DNA of 64,000 nt from Symsagittifera roscoffensis (Eukaryota > Xenacoelomorpha > Acoela > Convolutidae). The DNA lies in NCBI RefSeq assembly GCF_963678635.1, contig NC_087068.1, positions 21,355,029-21,419,028 of the forward strand, given 5' to 3'. A model generated the notes under the pieces. That model did not search any database, was not told where the DNA came from, and saw only the letters and a list, made by a program, of their open reading frames with translations. Of the stretch, positions 55,259 through 64,000 are shown in pieces; within the stretch, counting starts at the first letter, position 1, and the number at the start of each line of letters is the position of its first letter. The translations under genes and the position numbers were made by a program.

Positions 55259-58200
55259 TCACTCCATCATTTCTCCATCCTGATGTTCAGCGTCACTGTC
55301 TTCCAGAACTTTCTCTAACATGTCCAGAGAGTTGCGGGCCGTGCCCCAACCCTCCTGCTCCAACAGCCTCGGTTTGCAACAAGGTAGCAAGTCCACATTC
55401 ACCTTCTGCTCCCGGTTCCTGCAAAAGCTGTTGTGAAGACACAGGCTCACGTTTCGTTCTAGGTCAGCTCTTAAGACCTCTTTCTTTTCATCTTCAGTAA
55501 CACAAGGCGCTCCAGCTACTCGCTTCACCGCAGTGGTGACCGCGTTTCTATGCGTCAGGAAAGCTCTCTTATAGGCTCCTGGTCCTATGTCTAGCTGGAA
55601 AAATTGATAGGCTTCCGTGTTCCTTGACATGTGACGCTTCGCGCGTTCATACATCCAAGATGTCATCACTGCACGGAACCAAGGCATCAATCTTTGCCTT
55701 GACCATATTCTTTCAATGGCTTTAGGTATTCTCAGAACCTTGCAGGTGGTTCTGAAAAGATCCAATTCACTACTCATTTTCACGTTGCTCAGCTGTTCAG
55801 GAGTCGGCACGGCCGTCTCCTGCTCATTTGTGTCCGCATAAGCCTCCAACCATCTCACTGCTAGCATGGCGCTAACCACCACGATTGACACTGGTTGATT
55901 CTGATCGGGCAACCCCGTTGAGTACAACTCCTCCACATCCCATACTAGGATCAGATTCCCGCGTTTGGGGTACCACAACGTCTGCGCTAAGCAGTGGCAA
56001 GGATACTCCCCGTGGGTTCTCACTATGTTCCTTCGGGTCCGATACCCTGAGGCTCCCAGCAACGGTTCCACTTCCATCAGGATTCTATGTAGATCGTCTT
56101 TCTCTTCTATGGTGGGGAATTCAGTGGGTAACGCTCCACTCGCTTTCTGCTTCTGGAACTCACTCACGTTGCCTTCGTTCAGTATCATGAACTCTTCACC
56201 CACAACGTCTTGCAACTCGCCTTCGGATCTCTTCGGGACTGCCCGAAAGATCTTTGCCAACAAGTCATATGACCTCTCTGACATTCTGGCCAACCTCACG
56301 CATTTTGGCACAGAGAAAAGCTGGTCAACCAACACCTGTTGCGTCCTCGCATCCATCACCACCATGTGCGTAGGATACTTGCTATTGCAGTATGGCGCGG
56401 AGCTTGAACCCACCATATATTTTGAACCAGTAGGTCTGTGATAGGCTTCACTATCCCTCAGATTCATTTCATTCTCTAGGGCTTCTCGCCAGCCTCCAAT
56501 CTTTTGCTCTGTCTGTAATGCTCCAGGGAATATCTCCACGCTGAGGGACGCCACTAGCTCATGGGCACGCTCCAAGCGCTCGAGCGATTCTATCGAACTC
56601 GTCATGCTACAAAATCCCAAGGCTGTGATCAGGTTTACGTCCGTCACCCCATGGCAGTCTGCGACCAATTCCATGGCACTCTTATCTGACATGCTTAATC
56701 TTCCATACAATCGTGCCAGTTGTCGATGCTGCTCGCTCAGCGTAATCAGGCAGTGTCCCACGTTACAAACATGTCCTTCCATCCCACTGTGTTGAGCCAA
56801 GCATGTGCCTTGCTTCAACCAATCACTCGATGTACCTTCCTCGGACAGCTCCGTGGACGGGTTGCTCTTCTTCTTCATCAATCTCATGCTCAGCAGGTGA
56901 TGTATCACGGCCAGATCCTGTAAACTCGCATCATCATCCCTTTCCAACATGACATCCGCGGTCATGTCCCAGATTAAGCCTGCGTTAGGATGGGGACACC
57001 AGGAAGGCTTCATGAGTTCCCACATCACTACTAGACTGGTTTTCAAGGGACCGTCCCAAGAACCACAATCAAAACTCACTTGCCCTTTTAGCTCGGGAAT
57101 CGAGGGTTCGACTACTCGTTCTTCCAAAATAATTCCCAGCTTGGGTTGTTCCACCATCAGCATTCCGATTTCCTTAATTCGTTCAACCCAGAAGTTGAGC
57201 ACTGTGACTTGCTCGTAGTCGAAGTATGCTTCCCTGGCTTCCTCGTTCACGAAGGGATTATACGCCATCCCTGGTATGCCAGACATGTATTGGAACGACT
57301 TCAGTCTCCCTAGTGTTGCAAACTCTTTTTGTCCTCTGACCGCTTCAATCAAGTCTCGACTCACTTTCAATTCTTTGTTAGAGTATCTTCTCACTTCTTC
57401 CAATTTGCGATAGCTTTCCATATCATTCGACTCCTTGCTTGGCACGGTCAATGGCATGTCCTGATACAGCTCTAGGAGAGCCCTAAGGAAGTTCCTTTCG
57501 CAATCAACTCCCTTTTGCCGAATGATCTTTATACATTCTCCCAACACAGGAGTGGGGATGCGATCCACCACGAACCTGACAAAGCAAAGGGCATCCTTCC
57601 GCTTAGCCCATGCTATCGCTGAATCGTCTTTTGAGATCAATGCTCGCAGAGCTTCCATCAATTCTAGCTCCTGTTCTCGTGATTTCGAGTCATTACTGGC
57701 CTCATACTCCGCCTTTTTGATGCCCATCAAGCACCAAGCCAGTCGTACTTGCAGATCAGTTCTCACGCAAGGATGAGCCAGGTATGCTGCTACAGTCGCA
57801 GGTGCATTCATCGTCTCATCGAAGTATTTCTGGAGGGCCGCCCTCCAAGAAATCTCTAGCAATTTTTCCAATCCAATTTCGTTCGCTTCTGATGACATTA
57901 CTGTCCCATACTCTTTTCGATTGAAGTTAGAGTTCTCCGTAAGCCCCTTCAAATATTCTTGCATGGCTCGCTTTTCGCTCCAAGCCATCAGGTGCCCTCT
58001 CGCGGAGTTCCTCGCTTTCAACATTTCCACATAACCCCCTGCCGGATCTCCCATGTGGACCGATTCCGGCACAGTTATTCGACTGTACTCGACCACGTCG
58101 AGTTGTCCGTCCAGTTTCAACTTGGCCATGTTGATTCGCGAGGGCCTGTAATCTTCAAGTCCTCCAGATCCACATTGACTGATTACTTCCATTTCTAACT

Positions 58201-61200
58201 TAGTGTCTGCCAGGGTTCGCGCCGTCTTCTTCGACCTTGTGGCGGTTACGGTCAGACCGGCCAAGAGCATAGGGGGTATCAGATTCTCTTTTTCTCCCCC
58301 TGTCAGCGTTGTAGTATCTCCCTGCCCGCTCTCGCCTGAACGACCTGCGCTCGTTAAAGAGGTCACCACTGCGTTGGCTCTTGACTTCACCACTCTCGGG
58401 TTCATGGCCCGACTTCCTGTCTTCCCTTTTAGTCGCTTCAGCCCTTTCCTGGCTCGCCTGACAGGTAATTGCTTTGCAACATGCTGATCATCGGCACTGT
58501 CTTCTGTTACTGACTCGGTCAGAACATCCGACTCCATGGAGCTCACTATTTTCTCCAGGACCTCACGCATAATGGGTTGGTTCAACCCCACCTTCATTAT
58601 GGACTGCGTCCCATATCGCCTTATCACGTCCCAAGATTTCTCCATGAAGTTTACTCGGCTCCAGATTGCTCCTGTCTTGCCTTCCAACTCCATTTGATAT
58701 CTTTCCCATTCTTCTTCTGGTAATGTGCTGAGGAACGATATTTTCATCGACTCTTCGATTTTCCTCCTCCTTGGTGACTCATAAAGCAGTTTCTGCGGAT
58801 CCCTGCTTCGGCACTCTCTAGCCTGGCTTATTGGGTCTATCGGAGATAGGTCGGCTGATGCCTCTTTTGTAGGAGACATGAAGGACGATGGTGCCATTAA
58901 CAATAGACTCCCATCGACTTCCCCATCGTCATCTTCACTGAACCGGTACTCTAGCAAGTCCCTTTCCAACGCTCCTAGATCGGTCTCTCCCGATTTCTCC
59001 GTCTTGCTTCCGGTCCCATCCTCGTTATCGTCCTGATCCATTAATTCATCATCATCCGCATCAGGTCTCGGCCTAGGTCCCGAGGGTCCTTGTCGTGCGT
59101 CTGCGCCCGAATCCGGCCGAGCCGGTACGGCCATGTCTCCTGCATGATAAAACAATTCATCATCGACCAGGAACTCTACTAACTCCTCGCCATGTGGGGC
59201 CAGGTCTTCTATCGTTATATATGAGCCTCCTCTGCTCTCTCTTGCCACTTCCTGCATCACCAGCTTCGCTTCTCCTGACCACTTCAGTCTCGATAAGTCA
59301 TCCGCGGAAGAATACACTTCGTTCCACGTTTCAGCCGAGACCTCTGGTCTCCTGGAGGGTAGTGCTTTGATCTTCTTCCTGCTCCAGGCATCGGGGAATG
59401 AGAAGTCGAACGTATGCGCGGCAGCAACGTTCCAGCTGATGAAGCGCGGCTCCATCCCTCCACTCCACTTCAGCATTCTCTTCTCCGCGTCACGAGCTGC
59501 TCCGATACGAGGGGCAATGATGGGAGATGTGACTCCCAACAACATCCTCCTTATCGGTGGATATCGATGGCATTGATCCGGCAGCGGCCTGGACCCAGGA
59601 AGCCATGTTTGTTGATTCTCTTTTGCATGGGCATAGGCTCCCGGCAATTGAGGTACTACCACAGCCTCTCCTGTATCTTTCACCACTGGTCTCAGATTCC
59701 AGAGTTTTGGGTTGAACTGGATGTGGGACAGATCCTCACGACCCATTCGGCATTTGAAGTGGTTGTTGAAATCCATCAACACCCAACCTGGCTCTGCTAT
59801 TCTTCCGAACAGCCTATCATCGCTAGCCAGCTTTCTCAGTTCACTCTGCTCTACCCAATTCAGCACGGAACAATCCACTACTGAGACCAGGTTGACGTAC
59901 AACACTGAATTCCTGTACGCTTTAACTTGCACATCCGGGAACGCAAAGGACATTACCGGTCCATACACCACTGTGACGAATTCCCTCAGTCCGTGGACCA
60001 GAGCCAACGGATCAATCCGCATCATGACAGCTAAGTCTGTTAGTAAGGGCATGCCACAATACTGTTTACATTCGCTTGCGTTCGTCGCCAATTTGTCCTC
60101 TCCTGTTACGCTTCTGTTCTGTTGCAGGAGGTATTGAAGTAGGAGAGTCCTCCAGTCTTTCATCTTCTTGAGCGAGGCGGTTTCCAACAGTGCATTGAAC
60201 TCACGACTGGGTCCCTGCAGTTGTTCAGGGTAACGCAATAGCACAAGCAAGTCTCCCAGCCGACCATAGGTCATGGCAATCAGGGTCAAGAGTCCATCCA
60301 ACCTCAAATCGGCCAACGCTTGGGTGAAGAGGTTTGCCGGTCCTTTTACAAAGTTTTCATGACCAAATGTCACGTATAAGGCTAACACCAGGCCAATCGA
60401 CAACTTCCTGATGTCTTTGACAAAACTTGCGATCAGGTTCCTAGATGCCCTCGGGTAGCACGTCGATAGGAAAGATGGCGTCCATCCCACTCCCATTCCG
60501 CCCAAGATAGCATCCGATCGTTCGTACTGTGCTTTCGTGGCCAGCACGTCCGCTTGGAACTTGTCCAGCGACATCGTATTCACGTCCTGCATCAGCTTCA
60601 ACATCTTGCCTCCAGCCAACTCCCGGGCATCAAGTAGACTCTTCAAATACGCGTGTATCTCCTTAATTATTGCCGGCGCATACTCAAATGCGTCTTCACC
60701 CAAGGTGCACAGCCTCGGTGACAGATACAACCATATGTTGTTGTGTGGCTTCGTACGCAAAGCCATTGCCATGAGGTCCTCTTCTGCTGACGTCATGTTC
60801 TTCCTGATCATCCTTCCCTGCTCGTTCTCTTTATGATCCATCTGCCTGAACCAGAGATCATCAGCCACCTGTTGTACTAACAGATGATCGTCACCTACCC
60901 CTGGTCTTAGCTTCAATAATCTTGCGAAGTTGGACAGCTCCAACCCCAGAACTTCGTCTAGCACCAACCGAGTTGTGCTACAATCTCTGAGTCCCTGTAT
61001 GGCATTCGAGATGTCAGACCAAACAGCGGGAAGCTCAGATCGGTGCGGATAATAATTGTCCGGGTCCACCACTCTGTTTGGGGCAGGAATTATCACGTTA
61101 TATATCCCCTCCGCTATCGTCGTGACCATCGTGTACACAAATTGAAGGGGTTCAGGCAACGCAGCGTAGCCTGGTGACAATACAAAGATCACCTTCACCA

Positions 61201-64000
61201 CATTCATGGTGAACCGTTGTCTTGCTGCTGCCTCTACCTCGGCCATCGCCGAGAGCAGTGTCATGATCGCTTCCCCTATAACTTCGTTACTCGGGATCGA
61301 TCCATCCGTCAGACGTGACAATAGGCCTCTGCTTTGTAGATGATCATTCGCGCCTGCAACCACTATCACCTGCGGCTCCATGCTGACCACTCTCCGTACA
61401 CTTATCATCATGCCTATCGCCTGTCCCCAGTCCAGCTTAGGCGCCGTTAAGAAAATCACATCAGGCCAGAATAGAGAACGGGGTGTATAGAGATAATCGG
61501 AGCCGGCCACAACCAGATACTTGGCAGCCTTTATGTCCAAGGGATCATACGCTGCAAAAAGGCCATCACCTACTGGGGCCTTCAGATTCCCATATCTCTT
61601 GTCGTCTCCAGACACCGTTGTGGTTCGGGGATAATCCCTAGAATACTCACCCGGCGTCTGACCGGGTGGCTTAGAGAATTGTCTAAACATCTTGTGATGC
61701 TTGTTGCTGGGTTTGTTCTCCGTCTGAAACTTGCCTTTGCGCACTGGTGGTGTCCTTTCCCGGGCCCTATCTCGAACGTCGGTGAGCGACCGGGTGTTTA
61801 GAGGTCCAAAGGTGTTGTCATGAGGCAATCCATCCAAGTCCGCATGTCGGAGTGAGGTCGAGGAGCTGAATTTCTCCTGCTCTGCTAGCAGCCAATCCAC
61901 GCCCGGTATCCGATAAAGTCGCGACACTGTGGGACTTTCACCGCCAGTCATTCTCATCACATCTTCCCGACACGTCAGGGTATTCATGTTCAACTTCGCC
62001 GACATGTCCGTCTTATACTGACCCCAATGGCTAGGATCTGAACTATTCCAAAGCAACCTGCTGCCGGATTCAATTCCCTCCGCTGGCACGGTGCTTGTCG
62101 ACGATCCTGCCGTCGAAGCAGGATTTGTCGTGGCAGGCGAATCATTCCTCCTAGACGCGGTCTGGGAGTTGTTTCTATTACTCTGTTCCCCCGATCTGCC
62201 GAGTCGGCTTCCAATCGATTGCGGCCTGGGAGGAGGGACAGTCCCCAGCCTGTCTCTCACATTTGAGCTCGGAGCGACGGTTACGGCTCCAACCGTCTCC
62301 GTTGCCAAGGGCCCTAGGCGGTTGGCGAGGGATTCGGGCACGGTTGCCCTTACCCTACTCCCTCCGGTCGAATTGGTCCGAGCCAAAGAACCGGTCGCCC
62401 TTAATTCTTGCTCCACTTCTCTCAACTGCGTTTGAAACACATCGTTAATCCAATGTCTCCCTCGTTGGCTATTAAAGTGCACTCCATCTCTGGTGAGCTC
62501 GATGTGATCAGTCATACGTAGCATGTTTTCAAGATCCAGGAGTCGCAACTCGCCAGGATTGTTCCTCACCAGATTGCGGGTCATTTCATTCCACCGCGTT
62601 ACGTTGCCATTCATAAAATCCGCAGCTGTAGTACCCACCAAAGGATTTGGCGGTATCGTACACAGGATCACGAGCTTGGGTCTATACTTTTCCTTCAATT
62701 CATTCAACAGACACACCAACAGAGGTTCCCACTTGTTTTCTGGGGTTACGGGGGCTCTCGAGACGTCATTAGTCCCCAGCATTATTATCAATGTATCCAG
62801 ACGATCCTCGCCCTGGAACTCCATCATTTTGATCACTTGAGCCACTGAGGCTCCTCCAAAGGACAGAGTGGTAGTCTGGCCATAGACGGAGATCTCATTC
62901 AGATCTCTCACCAGACTGTCTCCAATGATCAGATGGCGACTCCCTGGGGGAATCACTTGGTCGCTCGTGGCGGGGTTCCAGCTCATGTCATTCAAGCAGG
63001 CTCGAGGATGCTCGGCTGGCACTTGCGTGAACTGATGACGTGTCATCAGGTTCTTCCTGATATCTACCACGCGAGACTTCTTGAAGACTCCTCCAGGCGC
63101 AGAGCACGCTATCGTGCGGGTTGCCCGCTCGGAGCCATCTGATGAAGGATCACGACGCTGGGAAGGAACGATCCTAGCCAGCGTCCGTTCAGTGCCTCTG
63201 TTGATCTCATCCATCGCGGCTCTGGCCACTTGGTTAAATGATTCCTGAAATTGAGGAGCTAGATAGGTGTCAGAAGGGTCTGGTATCGTAAACCTCTGAC
63301 TCGAAGCAGACGGTCGTGTCTGCTGAGGAGCCTCGTGCCCCTTTGATGCATGCAAATCCAGAACCTCAGGTCCTCTCGATGCGCACAGCTCCTGCGCGGT
63401 TGTCCTGGGGCGTGTGTCGTTAGATCCCTCCGAGGACCTCATGCTCGCCAGGATTTCCGGTGACACTTGGCTCACCTTCGCCATATACAGCTCCTTCAGG
63501 TGCTTTATCTCATCCTCCTTGTAGGCCACCTGCAGATCTTCGAATTTCTTTTTCCATTCGTCTCTCTCCCGAGCTATGGTCCTGTACTCCTGAAGTTTGG
63601 CACACAGCTCATTCTGGTCCCTCTCCTTCTTCTCCAGTGTTTCAATCGTTTCCGACGTCTGGATCTCTATCTCGCTCACTCTCACTCTCTTCAGGGGAGG
63701 AGCAGCTGTTGGAGAGTCGACCGAGTGTGACGGGCCTGGCCCATCACGCTGTCTCTTCGCTCCGATTAATGGCTGCGCAGGTTGGACAGGTAAGGGCATT
63801 TCACCTAGCCGGTGGTCCCTTTGCTCGCCTAGTCCCGGCTCACGAGCCAGGTCGTGGCCGGACATTTCTCCGCGCCTCCATCTCATCAATCGGTTTCGGC
63901 CTCTCTCGGCGGTCCCGGACTCACCGAAGGCCAACATCAACACTACTTCCGTAGGGCGATTCCCTCGACCCTCTCTTCCCAGTGCATTGAGGAGTGCGAC
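55259..64000 (-). CDS. Element D ORF3, open to the window edge (at least 2,910 codons)
   Basis: Open from the stop at 55259 to the right edge; the start lies outside, since the residues before 63943 (VALLNALG...GNRPTEV) still match the N-terminal part of C ORF3. It matches C ORF3 over its whole length at roughly half identity. Parts: coiled coil and proline-rich segment (about residues 45-130 of the visible part); SGNH hydrolase domain (about 335-515; HLIIGDSLVR, FGGASVAQ, LGTNDVSR, DGVHFN); second SGNH-like domain (about 800-1010; AGANDHLQSRG); acidic linker (near 58900-59060); conserved unrecognised C-terminal half with cysteine motifs GMEGHVC, PCHCLAQTLWYP and LCLHNSFCRNRE...PCC. No signal peptide or membrane span seen. 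Function unknown beyond the SGNH fold. Confidence 0.88.
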   Translation of the reverse strand, partial: VALLNALGREGRGNRPTEVVLMLAFGESGTAERGRNRLMRWRRGEMSGHDLAREPGLGEQRDHRLGEMPLPVQPAQPLIGAKRQRDGPGPSHSVDSPTAAPPLKRVRVSEIEIQTSETIETLEKKERDQNELCAKLQEYRTIARERDEWKKKFEDLQVAYKEDEIKHLKELYMAKVSQVSPEILASMRSSEGSNDTRPRTTAQELCASRGPEVLDLHASKGHEAPQQTRPSASSQRFTIPDPSDTYLAPQFQESFNQVARAAMDEINRGTERTLARIVPSQRRDPSSDGSERATRTIACSAPGGVFKKSRVVDIRKNLMTRHQFTQVPAEHPRACLNDMSWNPATSDQVIPPGSRHLIIGDSLVRDLNEISVYGQTTTLSFGGASVAQVIKMMEFQGEDRLDTLIIMLGTNDVSRAPVTPENKWEPLLVCLLNELKEKYRPKLVILCTIPPNPLVGTTAADFMNGNVTRWNEMTRNLVRNNPGELRLLDLENMLRMTDHIELTRDGVHFNSQRGRHWINDVFQTQLREVEQELRATGSLARTNSTGGSRVRATVPESLANRLGPLATETVGAVTVAPSSNVRDRLGTVPPPRPQSIGSRLGRSGEQSNRNNSQTASRRNDSPATTNPASTAGSSTSTVPAEGIESGSRLLWNSSDPSHWGQYKTDMSAKLNMNTLTCREDVMRMTGGESPTVSRLYRIPGVDWLLAEQEKFSSSTSLRHADLDGLPHDNTFGPLNTRSLTDVRDRARERTPPVRKGKFQTENKPSNKHHKMFRQFSKPPGQTPGEYSRDYPRTTTVSGDDKRYGNLKAPVGDGLFAAYDPLDIKAAKYLVVAGSDYLYTPRSLFWPDVIFLTAPKLDWGQAIGMMISVRRVVSMEPQVIVVAGANDHLQSRGLLSRLTDGSIPSNEVIGEAIMTLLSAMAEVEAAARQRFTMNVVKVIFVLSPGYAALPEPLQFVYTMVTTIAEGIYNVIIPAPNRVVDPDNYYPHRSELPAVWSDISNAIQGLRDCSTTRLVLDEVLGLELSNFARLLKLRPGVGDDHLLVQQVADDLWFRQMDHKENEQGRMIRKNMTSAEEDLMAMALRTKPHNNIWLYLSPRLCTLGEDAFEYAPAIIKEIHAYLKSLLDARELAGGKMLKLMQDVNTMSLDKFQADVLATKAQYERSDAILGGMGVGWTPSFLSTCYPRASRNLIASFVKDIRKLSIGLVLALYVTFGHENFVKGPANLFTQALADLRLDGLLTLIAMTYGRLGDLLVLLRYPEQLQGPSREFNALLETASLKKMKDWRTLLLQYLLQQNRSVTGEDKLATNASECKQYCGMPLLTDLAVMMRIDPLALVHGLREFVTVVYGPVMSFAFPDVQVKAYRNSVLYVNLVSVVDCSVLNWVEQSELRKLASDDRLFGRIAEPGWVLMDFNNHFKCRMGREDLSHIQFNPKLWNLRPVVKDTGEAVVVPQLPGAYAHAKENQQTWLPGSRPLPDQCHRYPPIRRMLLGVTSPIIAPRIGAARDAEKRMLKWSGGMEPRFISWNVAAAHTFDFSFPDAWSRKKIKALPSRRPEVSAETWNEVYSSADDLSRLKWSGEAKLVMQEVARESRGGSYITIEDLAPHGEELVEFLVDDELFYHAGDMAVPARPDSGADARQGPSGPRPRPDADDDELMDQDDNEDGTGSKTEKSGETDLGALERDLLEYRFSEDDDGEVDGSLLLMAPSSFMSPTKEASADLSPIDPISQARECRSRDPQKLLYESPRRRKIEESMKISFLSTLPEEEWERYQMELEGKTGAIWSRVNFMEKSWDVIRRYGTQSIMKVGLNQPIMREVLEKIVSSMESDVLTESVTEDSADDQHVAKQLPVRRARKGLKRLKGKTGSRAMNPRVVKSRANAVVTSLTSAGRSGESGQGDTTTLTGGEKENLIPPMLLAGLTVTATRSKKTARTLADTKLEMEVISQCGSGGLEDYRPSRINMAKLKLDGQLDVVEYSRITVPESVHMGDPAGGYVEMLKARNSARGHLMAWSEKRAMQEYLKGLTENSNFNRKEYGTVMSSEANEIGLEKLLEISWRAALQKYFDETMNAPATVAAYLAHPCVRTDLQVRLAWCLMGIKKAEYEASNDSKSREQELELMEALRALISKDDSAIAWAKRKDALCFVRFVVDRIPTPVLGECIKIIRQKGVDCERNFLRALLELYQDMPLTVPSKESNDMESYRKLEEVRRYSNKELKVSRDLIEAVRGQKEFATLGRLKSFQYMSGIPGMAYNPFVNEEAREAYFDYEQVTVLNFWVERIKEIGMLMVEQPKLGIILEERVVEPSIPELKGQVSFDCGSWDGPLKTSLVVMWELMKPSWCPHPNAGLIWDMTADVMLERDDDASLQDLAVIHHLLSMRLMKKKSNPSTELSEEGTSSDWLKQGTCLAQHSGMEGHVCNVGHCLITLSEQHRQLARLYGRLSMSDKSAMELVADCHGVTDVNLITALGFCSMTSSIESLERLERAHELVASLSVEIFPGALQTEQKIGGWREALENEMNLRDSEAYHRPTGSKYMVGSSSAPYCNSKYPTHMVVMDARTQQVLVDQLFSVPKCVRLARMSERSYDLLAKIFRAVPKRSEGELQDVVGEEFMILNEGNVSEFQKQKASGALPTEFPTIEEKDDLHRILMEVEPLLGASGYRTRRNIVRTHGEYPCHCLAQTLWYPKRGNLILVWDVEELYSTGLPDQNQPVSIVVVSAMLAVRWLEAYADTNEQETAVPTPEQLSNVKMSSELDLFRTTCKVLRIPKAIERIWSRQRLMPWFRAVMTSWMYERAKRHMSRNTEAYQFFQLDIGPGAYKRAFLTHRNAVTTAVKRVAGAPCVTEDEKKEVLRADLERNVSLCLHNSFCRNREQKVNVDLLPCCKPRLLEQEGWGTARNSLDMLEKVLEDSDAEHQDGEMME
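62400..62945 (-). other. SGNH/GDSL hydrolase domain of element D ORF3
   Basis: Block I IIGDSLVRD near 62920, block II FGGASVAQ near 62850, block III MLGTNDVSRA near 62770, block V DGVHFN near 62475. All four catalytic blocks are present although the sequence between them differs strongly from C, which is what a retained enzyme would show. Confidence 0.85.

Larger units (their letters stand above)
53628..64000 (-). mobile_element. Element D: related giant Ty3/gypsy element (3' part)
   Basis: 3' LTR, 3' UTR and ORF3 of a minus-strand element; pol, gag and the 5' LTR lie right of the window. LTR termini, PPT, 3' UTR hairpins and ORF3 layout match the B/C family, but sequence is much diverged, so it is a separate family. 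No break is visible in the part seen. Confidence 0.88.

Noticed and set aside
1-64000. Host genes, tRNA or rRNA genes
   Set aside because: Every supported coding stretch belongs to the elements, and no cloverleaf or rRNA-like text was seen.

Overview
The window is a nest of very large LTR retrotransposons of the Ty3/gypsy (Metaviridae) type. I see no host gene, RNA gene or prokaryotic feature. It comes from a eukaryotic genome, most likely an invertebrate animal; nothing here fixes the phylum. Five elements can be told apart by their LTR ends, which read TGTGACATTCG...CGAATGTTACA in the sense direction, and by their coding remains. A (+) is an old remnant: the 3' part of its third reading frame (1-2388), its 3' UTR and a split 3' LTR. 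B (+) is inserted in A's LTR and spans 3911-52920. C (-) is inserted in B's 3' LTR and spans 27827-52423. E (-) is a partial LTR (52987-53627) abutting A's LTR. D (-) starts inside E's LTR at 53628 and runs off the right edge.

B (24.4 kb without C) and C (24.6 kb) have the same plan: LTR of about 0.92 kb; untranslated leader of about 3 kb full of a repeated CCGGAGGGGT motif and strong hairpins; gag with coiled coil, capsid region and two CCHC knuckles; pol with protease, reverse transcriptase, RNase H, and HHCC/DDE integrase with a GPY/F-like module; then a long acidic extension ending in what reads as a macro domain of the TARG1/OARD1 (ADP-ribose) type. After a short spacer comes a third frame, ORF3, of about 2,980 codons, in the place where envelope genes sit in errantiviruses. 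ORF3 does not look like an envelope. It carries a clear SGNH (GDSL) hydrolase domain, a second SGNH-like domain, and about 1,800 residues I do not recognise. An 0.8-kb structured 3' UTR and a PPT (TGTCCGGGGAGTA) precede the 3' LTR.

Age order follows the nesting. The two C LTRs are 920 bp each with about one difference by eye, so C is very young and nearly whole (about three breaks). B's LTRs differ by roughly 4-5% and B has about a dozen breaks. A is far more decayed. D belongs to a related but distinct family: its ORF3 is open over all 8.7 kb visible and resembles C's over its whole length at roughly half identity, which argues that ORF3 has been kept by selection.

The points most worth a second look are the macro domain fused to Pol, the giant SGNH-bearing ORF3, a U3 hairpin whose stem covaries among elements, the leader repeat system with long-range complementarity, repeated PPT-like motifs inside pol, and four successive insertions into LTRs of related elements.
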